DNA of 64,000 nucleotides from Labilibaculum sp041595635 (GTDB taxonomy: Bacteria; Bacteroidota; Bacteroidia; Bacteroidales; Marinifilaceae): positions 1 through 64,000 of the forward strand of contig NZ_JBFHJW010000011.1 of NCBI RefSeq assembly GCF_041595635.1, written 5' to 3'. Positions 55,508-64,000 of the stretch are shown piece by piece. The translations under genes were made by a program, and so were the position numbers. Below the pieces are notes generated by a model. It was not told where the DNA came from. It saw nothing but the letters and a program-made list of their open reading frames with translations, and did not search any database. Within the stretch, counting starts at the first letter, position 1, and every line of letters begins with the position of its first letter.

Positions 55508-57571
55508 ATGTTCCAATTTTCGCATCCAAATATCCTATGGGGTTTACTCGCACTGCTCTTTCCAGTTATCATCCACCTCATTAATTTTAAGAGATACAAA
55601 AAAATCCACTTCAGCAATCTGCAGTTTCTTTCCCAATTAATCATTCAGAACAAACGTCATTCCAAGTTAAAAAAATGGCTTGTGCTAACTTTACGTTTAC
55701 TTGCTCTAGCTTGCCTGATAATTGCTTTTTCACAACCTTTTATCCCTAAGGAAAACAGCAATAATCCAGCTGAAAAAACAAGTAAAAATCTCAGCATTTA
55801 CCTAGACAATTCGTTTAGTATGAATGCAGAAACAGAAATTGGAAATGCTCTTGAAATTGCAAAAAACAAAGCAATTGAAATTATAAAAAGCTACCCAAAC
55901 GATTCTAAAATTAGAATCTACGACAACAATTTTTTCGCCTTTTCCTCCTATTTAAACAAGCAGCAAGCTATTTCTAAGGTGATGGAAATAAACCCTTCAC
56001 CAATTCCTTTTACTCTTTCGAAACAAATTCAAAAAATAGATATCAACAGTGCTAAAAGTCCTTACCATTTGTATGTATTCTCTGATTTTCAGAAAAACCA
56101 GAGCGATATATCCAATATTCAAATAGACAGCAGTAGATCAATCACTTTTTTGCCACTTTCGGTGCAGCAACCATCCAATTTACTTATTGATTCCTGCTGG
56201 TTCGCGAAACCTTACCATCAACTTAAACAAAGTCAGGAACTTTTCGTTCAAGTAAGGAATACTTCGAACGAAGACTTTGAAAAAATAGCTTTGAAACTAA
56301 GTATTAACGACAGCACAAAATCCATTACAAAAGTTGATATTCCGAGAAACTCTAAGCAAATTGTTCGATTAAAATATCTCAATTCCAAGACTGGAATATA
56401 TCAGGGAAAACTTGAAATAAATGACTTTCCAATAACCTATGATAACAGCTTGTTTTTCTCCTATCAAATAAGCAATCAAGTTCAGGTCTTATCTGTCAAC
56501 CAAAGAGAGCCCAATAAGTACCTGACTAAATTATTTTCAGGATCGGAGACTTTTGCCTTTAAAAACATTGATAAATCGGGCCTTTTCAGTGAAAATCTCC
56601 CAAACTACCCTTTGATTATTTTACATGAAATTGAAGATATGGAAAGTGGTTTTAATCAAATGGTAAAAAATTATCTATCAAATGGTGGTCGCGTATTATT
56701 TATTCCATCTAATCGAAACAAAATTTCTGTGAATTCTTTTCTTAAAGAAATATCAGCACCTGAATTCATGCAAATTGATTCGAGTCATCAGAAACTTTCC
56801 TACATCGAATTAAATTCTGAACTGTACCAAAATGTATTCGAAGAAATTAAAAAGGATGCTCGACTTCCTAACATATACAAACATTATAACTTAACAAGGT
56901 CCACCAATAATTTCGATGAAAACATTTGGAAAACACAAGCTGGTGATCCCCTACTGATACAAACTAATTTCGGCAAAGGCCAATTTTTTCTTTTAGGTAT
57001 TCAGCTAAATTCTGAATGGAGCAACTTGGTAAGTCACCCTATTTTTGTTCCAACTCTCGTTAATTTAACGCATAGCGCAAATACTAACCAACCCCTTTAC
57101 TACACTCTAGGTGATCAACAGATAATCAAAACGAACTCCTTTCTGTCCAATTCTCAAAACGAGCCATTTCACATCATCAACAAAAGCGAGCAAATTGATA
57201 TTATTCCCGATCAGGAGAATAAATTTGAACAAGGTACTCTCCTGTATCCGCGAAATCAGATTACACAAGCTGGCAACTATTTTATCGTGCAAGATGATAA
57301 CATAGTAAATTCCTGTTCCTTTAACTACTCCAGAATCGAATCTGATCCTTTCTACTATTCATTAGAGGAACTCAAAGAAGAAATAAAAGCCAACTCCTTA
57401 GCTTTTTCTATTATTTCTCCAGTGAAAATAAGTCTATCCCAATTGTATAGCGAAGAAACAAATTTCAAACAATATTGGAAATTCTTCTTGATTCTCTGCC
57501 TCCTATTTTTCACAGCAGAAGGCCTTCTAAGTAGAAGCAAAATCTACAGATTCGAAGAGCAACATAAGTAA
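55508..57571 (+). CDS. BatA/VWA-like aerotolerance-type membrane protein
   Basis: 687 residues. The N-terminal BatA domain (SHPNILWGLLALLFPVIIHL, then the KRYKKIHFSNLQFL signature) has two membrane helices (about 8-25 and 60-78), followed by a long periplasmic region with a VWA-like start (NLSIYLDNSFSMNA, a MIDAS-like DxSxS) and a C-terminal membrane helix (KFFLILCLLFFTAEGLL). It follows the receptor gene after 55 bp. The other members of the usual bat operon (MoxR, DUF58) are not seen here. Function is inferred from the family. Confidence 0.85.
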   Translation: MFQFSHPNILWGLLALLFPVIIHLINFKRYKKIHFSNLQFLSQLIIQNKRHSKLKKWLVLTLRLLALACLIIAFSQPFIPKENSNNPAEKTSKNLSIYLDNSFSMNAETEIGNALEIAKNKAIEIIKSYPNDSKIRIYDNNFFAFSSYLNKQQAISKVMEINPSPIPFTLSKQIQKIDINSAKSPYHLYVFSDFQKNQSDISNIQIDSSRSITFLPLSVQQPSNLLIDSCWFAKPYHQLKQSQELFVQVRNTSNEDFEKIALKLSINDSTKSITKVDIPRNSKQIVRLKYLNSKTGIYQGKLEINDFPITYDNSLFFSYQISNQVQVLSVNQREPNKYLTKLFSGSETFAFKNIDKSGLFSENLPNYPLIILHEIEDMESGFNQMVKNYLSNGGRVLFIPSNRNKISVNSFLKEISAPEFMQIDSSHQKLSYIELNSELYQNVFEEIKKDARLPNIYKHYNLTRSTNNFDENIWKTQAGDPLLIQTNFGKGQFFLLGIQLNSEWSNLVSHPIFVPTLVNLTHSANTNQPLYYTLGDQQIIKTNSFLSNSQNEPFHIINKSEQIDIIPDQENKFEQGTLLYPRNQITQAGNYFIVQDDNIVNSCSFNYSRIESDPFYYSLEELKEEIKANSLAFSIISPVKISLSQLYSEETNFKQYWKFFLILCLLFFTAEGLLSRSKIYRFEEQHK

Positions 57572-58237
57572 CCACACGTTGTCATCATAAACTATTGATT
57601 TGCAATTTACTTTTAACGTATATTTTACATATACATACAACTTAAACAAAATCAACTAGACCTTTATTTTCAAACTAATACAATCTATTTATTTCTTTTA
57701 TTATTAAATAAAAGGGTTCAAGACCTGAATTCAACTACAATTGCACCTTAAAAAATGGGTATTTCAAAAAAAAAACGAAAGACATATAATACTGAGTTGA
57801 AAATAATCGAACAGAAACTATAAATATTAAAATAAATAATTCGCGAATAAAACAAACTGAAAATTTTTCTAACATAGCTATTAAGTACAAGATAAACAGA
57901 ATAGTATAAATAGCCACAATCTAACTATTGGTCTTCTCTATTAACAATATTTTTTCTTCAAATAAAAATATCCCTCGCAATAATTCCTTAATTCACAACC
58001 TTACCTACATCTTCAATTCTTCCATAATCACAAGTTAGACACAATTTCGCACATCAATTAGAATTACAAAACAATAATACTACTACTTATGTTTTACAAT
58101 GAAAGATTTTTAACTTCTCTATCAAAAAGAAAAAAAAGATCTCAAAACACTTGGTTTATAAAAAAATAATTACAAATTTAGAACAAGAGATTTTCAGCCT
58201 TTTATTTGAAATACGAAACCTTTTAAATATTGTAATT
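57572..58237. other. Intergenic region upstream of ornithine aminotransferase
   Basis: About 660 bp, very AT-rich, with no gene. A TTTATTTG near 58201 is a weak -7 candidate for the next gene. The longer frame beginning at 58151 adds 29 residues without conservation. Confidence 0.4.
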
Positions 58238-59470
58238 ATGACTAATACAACAACCTCCATGACTGCAAAAGATTATATGGACAAGGAATCTAACTTTGGT
58301 GCTCACAATTACCATCCACTACCTGTAGTTCTTGAACGCGGAGAAGGTGTATATGTATGGGATACTGATGGGAAACGGTATTTTGATTTTTTGTCTGCCT
58401 ACTCAGCTATTAACCAAGGCCATTGTCATCCTAAAATTGTAAATGCTTTAATTGAACAAGCACAAAAACTAACACTTACCTCTCGTGCTTTTTACAGCAA
58501 TAATTTGGGTAAATACGAAGAATTTGTAACAAAATATTTCGGCTACGACAAGGTGTTACCAATGAATACCGGAGCCGAAGCCGACGAAACGGCTCTAAAG
58601 TTGGTTAGACGTTGGGGTTACGATGTAAAAGGAATTCCCGATAATCAAGCAAAAATAATTGTTTGTGCTGGAAATTTCCATGGACGAACCATTACTATCA
58701 TATCCATGTCAACCGATCCTGATTCCTACAAAGGTTTTGGTCCTTATACTCCAGGATTCATCGTAATCCCTTACAACGACACCGAGACTCTTGAAAAAGA
58801 ATTGAAAGATCCAAACGTATGTGCATTCCTAGTGGAGCCGATTCAAGGCGAAGCTGGTGTTTACGTTCCTGGAGATGGTTTCTTAAAAAAAGCTTCGGAA
58901 CTCTGCAAAGCAAATAATGTTTTGTTTGTTGCCGACGAAGTTCAAACAGGTATTGCCAGAACAGGAAAACTTTTAGCTGTTGACCATGAAGGCGTTCGCC
59001 CCGATGTATTGATTTTAGGGAAAGCTCTTTCGGGTGGTGTTATGCCGGTTTCGGCAGTATTAGCTGATGATGAAATCATGCTATGCATTAAACCAGGCGA
59101 ACACGGTTCTACTTTTGGTGGAAATCCGATAGCTTGCGCAGTTGCCATGGCTGCTTTAACTGTTGCTAAGGAAGAAAAATTAGCTGAAAATGCCGAAGCA
59201 ATGGGAAAAATTTTCCGTGAAGAGTTACAAGGAGTAAAATCGGACATGATCGAGCTAGTCCGAGGAAAAGGCTTACTTAATGCCATTGTAATTAAGCCTA
59301 AGAATGGAAAAACAGCTTGGGATGTTTGCCTTCGTTTACGTGATCATGGTTTGCTTGCAAAACCAACTCATGGACACATTATTCGTTTTGCTCCTCCTTT
59401 AACAATTAATGAAGAACAACTAAGAGAAGCCATCGAAATTATCAAAAAGACAATGGCTGAATTCGAATAA
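58238..59470 (+). CDS. rocD: Ornithine aminotransferase
   Basis: 410 residues from MTNTTTSMTAKDYMDKES. A class III PLP aminotransferase of the ornithine-oxo-acid type: NYHPLPVVLERGEGVYVWD at the start, NTGAEADETALKLVRRWGY, AGNFHGRTITIISMS, FLVEPIQGEAGV, and the PLP-lysine in ILGKALSGGVMPVS. It moves the delta-amino group of ornithine to 2-oxoglutarate, giving glutamate semialdehyde. A bidirectional terminator follows. No arginine-pathway genes are adjacent. Confidence 0.94.
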   Translation: MTNTTTSMTAKDYMDKESNFGAHNYHPLPVVLERGEGVYVWDTDGKRYFDFLSAYSAINQGHCHPKIVNALIEQAQKLTLTSRAFYSNNLGKYEEFVTKYFGYDKVLPMNTGAEADETALKLVRRWGYDVKGIPDNQAKIIVCAGNFHGRTITIISMSTDPDSYKGFGPYTPGFIVIPYNDTETLEKELKDPNVCAFLVEPIQGEAGVYVPGDGFLKKASELCKANNVLFVADEVQTGIARTGKLLAVDHEGVRPDVLILGKALSGGVMPVSAVLADDEIMLCIKPGEHGSTFGGNPIACAVAMAALTVAKEEKLAENAEAMGKIFREELQGVKSDMIELVRGKGLLNAIVIKPKNGKTAWDVCLRLRDHGLLAKPTHGHIIRFAPPLTINEEQLREAIEIIKKTMAEFE

Positions 59471-59485
59471 AACTTTATCTAAAAA

Positions 59486-59522
59486 ACAAAGAGGCTTTTT
59501 AATTAAAAAGCCTCTTTTGTTT
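59486..59522. terminator. Bidirectional terminator
   Basis: AAAGAGGCTTTTT pairs with AAAAAGCCTCTTT, loop AATT, with A and T runs on the flanks. It separates rocD from the convergent giant gene. Confidence 0.9.
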
Positions 59523-59536
59523 GGCAGTAACTCTTC

Positions 59537-62500
59537 TTACTGTATAATTAGTTTTGTTCTAAGTATTTTATCGGAATATTGAATGCTTAGTAAATACATT
59601 CCTTTCGACAAATTACTCAAATCAAAAGACATTCTATTGGTTTGAAAACTATCTTGAAGTTTCCGACTAGCAACCAACTTTCCTGCCTGATTAAAAATTC
59701 GCAAAATAGCATCCTGATCGGAATTTGAAATCTCAACATAAAATTGGCCCCTACTTGGATTAGGATAAACAAGCAAATCTGTTTCTGAGATTACATCTTC
59801 GATACCTGTTGTAATTAATATTTGCTGCGATTTTTCACTATCTGGGCAAGCATCGTTTGATGCTGTTAGCACTACTAAATAACCAGTACCACTCGCATCA
59901 TCTAAAGCGTAAGAATGACTTGGATCATATTCACTACTAATAACTCCATCACCAAAATCCCAAGCAATACTACTAGCGTTAGTACTTAAGTTAGTAAAAT
60001 CAACCTGGTTGTAATTTATTTCAAAAATAAAATCAGCAATTGGTGGGTCAACTGGGCTCACTGATACAGAATTAGAATATTGACTTGCATAGCCGTCTTT
60101 CGAAACCATAGCTCGGTATCGTGCATTCTCAACCACTTTATCTGTAATTAAAATTTCAGAAATTTCACCTTCTACATCCACATAAGCTTCCGTAGAATTA
60201 TCGTGTTTTTGCCATTGAATATTCCCATCAAAACCAACCAAAGTAATTGTTGAACTAGCAGCATAGCAAACCAACTCTGGATTTGCTTTAGCAGTACCTG
60301 CTCTGTTTTCTTTTGGCTCAGGAATTGTGAAAGTTTTAGATTCTTCAGGAACAATTCCTGTTCCTTCAAACTCAAGACTAGCACCTTCCACTTCGAACTC
60401 ACTTGTTGCTGTAAGATCAGTATACTGAATAAGGCCGTTTACTGGTATTTGTGTTAAAGTTCCGCCCAAAGTCCATTCTCCCTTGTCCCCTTTTTTAACA
60501 GTAATAGGTGTTTCACTGTCCGTATCACAATCATTTCGATACTGATCCTCTAATCTCAACTGAGGCTGTACTAACAAAACATCACCATTGTTCACGGGTG
60601 CCGAAGGTTGTTTCACCACACTCAAATATTTTGATTCTCCATGATGAATTGCTTGTTCAAAACGAACAGTATCATAGTTACCAGAATAAATATACATAGA
60701 ATCAACTCCTGTCTGTTGAAGAATAGAAACAATGCTTGGATCGAATGTAATTTTACCTGGTTCTGAAATATCATAATTTCCCTCCAAACTTCTAATTCCG
60801 TAGCGAATATCAGAAATAAGGGATCTCCAACTAGCATTATCAGTAAACTCAACATAAAAACTTTCATCAACAGTAGCGTTTTCTGCTCCCGTAATAACAG
60901 GAGCCAAAGGAATTACAATATCGAAACTATCCGAAACTACATTTGGTAAATTTTCAGAAATAAATAACAAGCGTGCTCCTTCTACTCGATTCTCACTTGT
61001 TGCGGTCAAATTCAGGTAAGTAACCACTCCTTCGATCGCTGTAATACTTTTCGTTCCTCCTAATTCCCATAAATCTACTACATCACCATCGCTTCCATCA
61101 GAATACTTATCGGTGAGTACTTGGGTTGTATTGTCATTCTCACAATCATTCTCATACTGATCAATCAGCTGCAATTTTGGTTGCTGAGCAAGAGTATCTC
61201 CATTATCCTCGGGTCCAATAGGCTGATTTAAAATAAACATTCCTGAAGCAAGACCATGTTCAATACTTTGCTCAATCGAAGCATCTGCATACCCGTTTGC
61301 AATCACAAGCAGATAATCATTTCTTGCAACCTGAAGTATCGGATCCTTTTCTGGATAAAATGTGATACTACCCACTTCTATTAGATAGGCAGAATCGACT
61401 AAAGTTTCTCCAGCATAAGTAATTGACGAGATTGAATCTCTCCAGCTTGCATTATCGCTCGCTTGAATTATAAATGCACTATCCACAGTCACATTTTCAG
61501 CTGCAACTAACTCAATTTCTGGAACAGGTACTGTAAACAAATTTGAAATAACTGTATCTCTTGAAAAGGAAAACTGAAGATAAGCCGAGTCGATAGCAAT
61601 TTCACTACTTGCGGTTAAATCGGTAAAAAATAGCGAACCACCTTGCGATTGCAGTTCTAGAGTTCCTCCTAATTCCCATGCTTTTTGATCGTACTTTTGA
61701 ACGCTCACCATACTTGTATTGTCTGTTGTGCAATCATTTAAATACTGATCACTCAATTTTAATTCTGGTTGCTGAGCCAATAATTCGCCATTATCTAATG
61801 GTGCTGAAGGCTGGTTTACAAATAACAGACTATCTGCTACTCCATGAGAAATTTCCTGTTGAACTGTGTCATTCACAAAACCACGAGACTGAACAATAAT
61901 TTGAAAGGTTCCGCTTGCTTGCAAAAATTTGGAGGCAGATGGAATCAACTCCAACTCACCCTCCTGTGTTGCATTGTAGCTATCGGCAACTAGCAAACTA
62001 TCATTTACAGTAATTGCATTTATCCGACTTCTCCAAATTGAGTCTTCAGTATAACTTAATATGAATGAATTATCAACCGTTGCATTACTTGCTGCTGTTA
62101 ATATGGGAGCTTCACCAGCATCTGGTATATCGAACGATACCGAAACAACATCTGCTATTTCATCTGAAGAAAATAAGAGTTCAGCACCATCAATCGGACC
62201 TGAACTGTATACTGACAAGTCGGTAAATATTACCATACCATCAAACGCACTTTTTTCGGTACTTCCCGCAATATTCCAATCTCTACTATCATTTTTAGCA
62301 ACACTAATACTTTTATCGTATTCGCTAGTGCACACATTCGCATATTGATCTAGAAATTGCAAGATAGGTTGTTGAGCAAGTGTATCGCCATTGGTTAAAG
62401 GCGCAGTGGGTTGCTGAGTTATTTCCATACTAGAAACTTCTCCATGCTCAACCTCCTGTTCCACAAAAGCATCAGCATAGCCCAAGGAAAAAATCAGAAT

Positions 62501-64000
62501 ATCGAAAGTTCCCGATTTCTGCAATAACACCTCTTCCGAAACATGAAAAACAATGGTATCAGTACTAAGCGTATACGCGGAAGCTGGAAGGGTATCTCCC
62601 TGATAAGTGATTTGAGTAATGCCATTCAACCAATTATCATCATCAGAAGTAAAGGTCAATACAAAATCCGCATCAACACTAGCCTGAGAATCCGAAGTAA
62701 GGGTTGGTGCCTCAGTCGATTCAACGATATCGAAGGAATCAGAATTCGCAGAACTAATTCCTTCTCCTGAAAATTGCAATACTGCTCCACTTATTGCTGA
62801 TTCGCTAGAAGCATTTAAATCGGTGTATGTTAGTTCCCCAGAAGTCACATTTTGAGTTAAAGTTCCACCTAATAACCAATCCTGACTATCTCCTTTTGCT
62901 GCAACAATTTCAAAAGAATCATTGCTTGTGCAGATATTGTTATACTGATCGCGAACAGATATTTGCGGTTGTGTTTCCAAATTTCCTCCATTTACCAAAG
63001 GAGCTGTTGGCTGTGTTTCAATCACAATTGTATCTGGAATACCATGTTTAATTTCCTGATCGACAGCAGTATTTTCGTAGCCGCGAGAATACACCAAAAT
63101 TTCACTTGTCCCAACAAGTTGCAATTCTCCACTTTGCGAAGGATCAAAAACAAGTTTTCCAGACTGACTGGCATCGTAAACATCCGAACTCAAAATAATT
63201 CCTCCATAGAAAATTGAATCAATTGCGTTTCGCCATTCTGAATTTTCGGTAAAACCAACTTCGAACAAAGAATCTATAGTGGCTGTTGTTGAAGCGATTA
63301 AAGAGGGTGCAAGAAGAGGAGCTGGAATTGTAAATATCTCAGACTCCTGGCTTGTTAGTCCTGTACCAGAAAATGTTATTGTTGCATCGGTAACCGAATC
63401 TGTACTTCTGGCAGTCAAATCGGTAAAATCAACAATCCCATTAGTTACCATTAACGAAGTAGTTCCTTCTACTACCCAGCTTCCTCCTGTTGCACTTGCA
63501 ATTATTGTTTGTTCATTATTAGTAGAACAATCGTTTAAATACTGATCTTGAATTTTTACACTTGGTTGAGTTTGCAATAAACCTGCATTATTTTCAGGTT
63601 CCTGTGGCTGTTCTGTTATTACTATTGATGCTGCTGCTCCATGTCCAATTGCCTGAAGCACAGAATCTTTAAGAAAAGAAGTAGATTCAATATACAAATA
63701 ATCATTTGCTGGCACTTGTAAAATTACAGATTCACTTGGTTTAAAAGTTATTACACCTTCTGCCGAAGTATCGTAAGATTCGGAAGGTAGAGTGTCTGCT
63801 CCGTAAGTTATCTTTGTAATTTGGTCTCTCCATTCTGAATTATCTGTAAAAGTAATTTCAAAATCAGCATCTACACTTGCAGCACTTGCAGCTGTCAAAA
63901 TTGGAGCTGCATTAAGGTCAGGAATATCAAAAGTGTTTGAATTAAGAGTATCTAAACCATCCGCCGAAAAGGCGATAAAAGCACCCGTTATAGCAACACT
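59537..64000 (-). CDS. Giant T9SS-exported repeat protein with Shr HID-like modules (partial)
   Basis: At least 1487 residues; the 5' end is outside the window (the frame is open at 64000). It comprises six complete repeats of about 200 residues and the tail of an earlier one. Each has an HID/DUF1533-like half (ATVDNSFILSYTEDS.WR..I..I pattern with a Gly-Tyr end) and a second half with QPxAPxxNG..L..QP...DQYxNxC. Then come an Ig-like segment, a PKD domain (FTNLSTNASSIAWDFGDG), and a T9SS type A sorting domain (LLVYPNPSRGQFYVEI, NLSKGMYLLSI). It is probably anchored or released at the cell surface. Function may be heme or protein binding, by family likeness only. Confidence 0.88.
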   Translation of the reverse strand, partial: SVAITGAFIAFSADGLDTLNSNTFDIPDLNAAPILTAASAASVDADFEITFTDNSEWRDQITKITYGADTLPSESYDTSAEGVITFKPSESVILQVPANDYLYIESTSFLKDSVLQAIGHGAAASIVITEQPQEPENNAGLLQTQPSVKIQDQYLNDCSTNNEQTIIASATGGSWVVEGTTSLMVTNGIVDFTDLTARSTDSVTDATITFSGTGLTSQESEIFTIPAPLLAPSLIASTTATIDSLFEVGFTENSEWRNAIDSIFYGGIILSSDVYDASQSGKLVFDPSQSGELQLVGTSEILVYSRGYENTAVDQEIKHGIPDTIVIETQPTAPLVNGGNLETQPQISVRDQYNNICTSNDSFEIVAAKGDSQDWLLGGTLTQNVTSGELTYTDLNASSESAISGAVLQFSGEGISSANSDSFDIVESTEAPTLTSDSQASVDADFVLTFTSDDDNWLNGITQITYQGDTLPASAYTLSTDTIVFHVSEEVLLQKSGTFDILIFSLGYADAFVEQEVEHGEVSSMEITQQPTAPLTNGDTLAQQPILQFLDQYANVCTSEYDKSISVAKNDSRDWNIAGSTEKSAFDGMVIFTDLSVYSSGPIDGAELLFSSDEIADVVSVSFDIPDAGEAPILTAASNATVDNSFILSYTEDSIWRSRINAITVNDSLLVADSYNATQEGELELIPSASKFLQASGTFQIIVQSRGFVNDTVQQEISHGVADSLLFVNQPSAPLDNGELLAQQPELKLSDQYLNDCTTDNTSMVSVQKYDQKAWELGGTLELQSQGGSLFFTDLTASSEIAIDSAYLQFSFSRDTVISNLFTVPVPEIELVAAENVTVDSAFIIQASDNASWRDSISSITYAGETLVDSAYLIEVGSITFYPEKDPILQVARNDYLLVIANGYADASIEQSIEHGLASGMFILNQPIGPEDNGDTLAQQPKLQLIDQYENDCENDNTTQVLTDKYSDGSDGDVVDLWELGGTKSITAIEGVVTYLNLTATSENRVEGARLLFISENLPNVVSDSFDIVIPLAPVITGAENATVDESFYVEFTDNASWRSLISDIRYGIRSLEGNYDISEPGKITFDPSIVSILQQTGVDSMYIYSGNYDTVRFEQAIHHGESKYLSVVKQPSAPVNNGDVLLVQPQLRLEDQYRNDCDTDSETPITVKKGDKGEWTLGGTLTQIPVNGLIQYTDLTATSEFEVEGASLEFEGTGIVPEESKTFTIPEPKENRAGTAKANPELVCYAASSTITLVGFDGNIQWQKHDNSTEAYVDVEGEISEILITDKVVENARYRAMVSKDGYASQYSNSVSVSPVDPPIADFIFEINYNQVDFTNLSTNASSIAWDFGDGVISSEYDPSHSYALDDASGTGYLVVLTASNDACPDSEKSQQILITTGIEDVISETDLLVYPNPSRGQFYVEISNSDQDAILRIFNQAGKLVASRKLQDSFQTNRMSFDLSNLSKGMYLLSIQYSDKILRTKLIIQ
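60300..63898 (-). repeat. Six ~600-bp imperfect coding repeats
   Basis: The repeat starts are near 63898, 63304, 62714, 62107, 61512 and 60904. The spacing is 590-608 bp. The units share the ATVD and QPxAPxxNG motifs but have diverged at DNA level. Each has a single Cys in the DQYxNxC motif. Confidence 0.85.

Noticed and set aside
57735..57917. 60-codon hydrophobic minus-strand frame in the gap before rocD
   Set aside because: AT-rich chance frame; no promoter, no neighbour relation and no recognised family.

Overview
The window looks like chromosomal DNA of a low-GC marine or anaerobic member of the Bacteroidota, most likely Bacteroidales (a Marinifilum/Labilibaculum-like lineage would fit, but this is inference). 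The signs are a cell-surface protein with a C-terminal type IX secretion (T9SS) sorting domain, TonB-family energy transducers, a TonB-dependent receptor with a carboxypeptidase-like N-terminal domain, a Reg_prop/Y_Y_Y sensor kinase, promoters of the Bacteroidota type (TTTG about 20 nt before TAnnTTTG), and almost no Shine-Dalgarno sequences. No phage, plasmid or CRISPR structure was found. The genes are mainly housekeeping and peripheral metabolism with several accessory patches.

Layout. 1-4.3 kb: two small exported Lys/Glu-rich proteins, an FAD oxidoreductase, the tRNA hydroxylase TrhO and a tRNA-dihydrouridine synthase. 4.3-6.2 kb: an intergenic stretch with a possible 29-residue peptide gene ending in a terminator, facing a SPASM/twitch radical SAM gene. 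6.2-13.8 kb: an acyl-phosphate block on the minus strand, with two tandem phosphate butyryltransferase-type paralogues, an orphan Reg_prop sensor kinase, ackA and pta. 14-18.8 kb: a fused FAD/Fe-S dehydrogenase, an isochorismatase-like hydrolase and an alpha/beta-hydrolase-like protein. 19.1-24.2 kb: an MrfA-like DUF1998 helicase followed by a UvrD-like helicase. 24.3-25.9 kb: small proteins including a C_GCAxxG_C_C-type protein and a Nudix hydrolase. 25.9-27.4 kb: a pterin cluster (FolK-like, FolX/FolB, FolM-like reductase). 28.3-32.3 kb: two TonB transducers plus a BlaI/M56(BlaR1)-TonB regulatory pair whose M56 gene has an in-frame amber codon.

32.4-37.1 kb: nitrilase-family omega-amidase, small acyltransferase, YitT membrane protein, PNPOx-like protein, a sigma-like protein with an anti-sigma-like tail, and an SDR. 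37.5-45.4 kb: three tandem tRNA-Lys genes on a 107-bp repeat, tRNA-Thr, a CDF metal exporter, a GH20 hexosaminidase lipoprotein, a truncated IS3 transposase, a thioredoxin-like protein with a CxxS site, and a fourth tRNA-Lys. 45.5-47.7 kb: an ECF sigma / membrane anti-sigma-like / DUF4097-like operon. 47.9-59.5 kb: aminopeptidase P, YjbQ, an eRF1-like protein with a strong Shine-Dalgarno sequence, an LMW-PTP/ArsC-like protein that has lost its catalytic cysteine, an M19 dipeptidase lipoprotein, a TonB-dependent receptor, a BatA-domain protein and ornithine aminotransferase. 59.5-64 kb: the C-terminal part of a giant T9SS-exported protein made of about 200-residue repeats that resemble the Shr heme-interacting domain; it runs off the window end.

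How parts fit together: pta-ackA is the ATP-yielding acetate branch and the two Ptb-like enzymes may serve other acyl-CoAs. FolX/FolM/FolK-like genes point to tetrahydromonapterin or folate. BlaI, M56 and the TonB proteins look like one envelope-sensing locus. The most notable points are the amber-interrupted M56-TonB sensor, the cysteine-less phosphatase, the SD-led eRF1-like gene, the sigma/anti-sigma-like fusion, the tRNA-Lys array and the repeat protein. No wholly new multi-gene system is evident.
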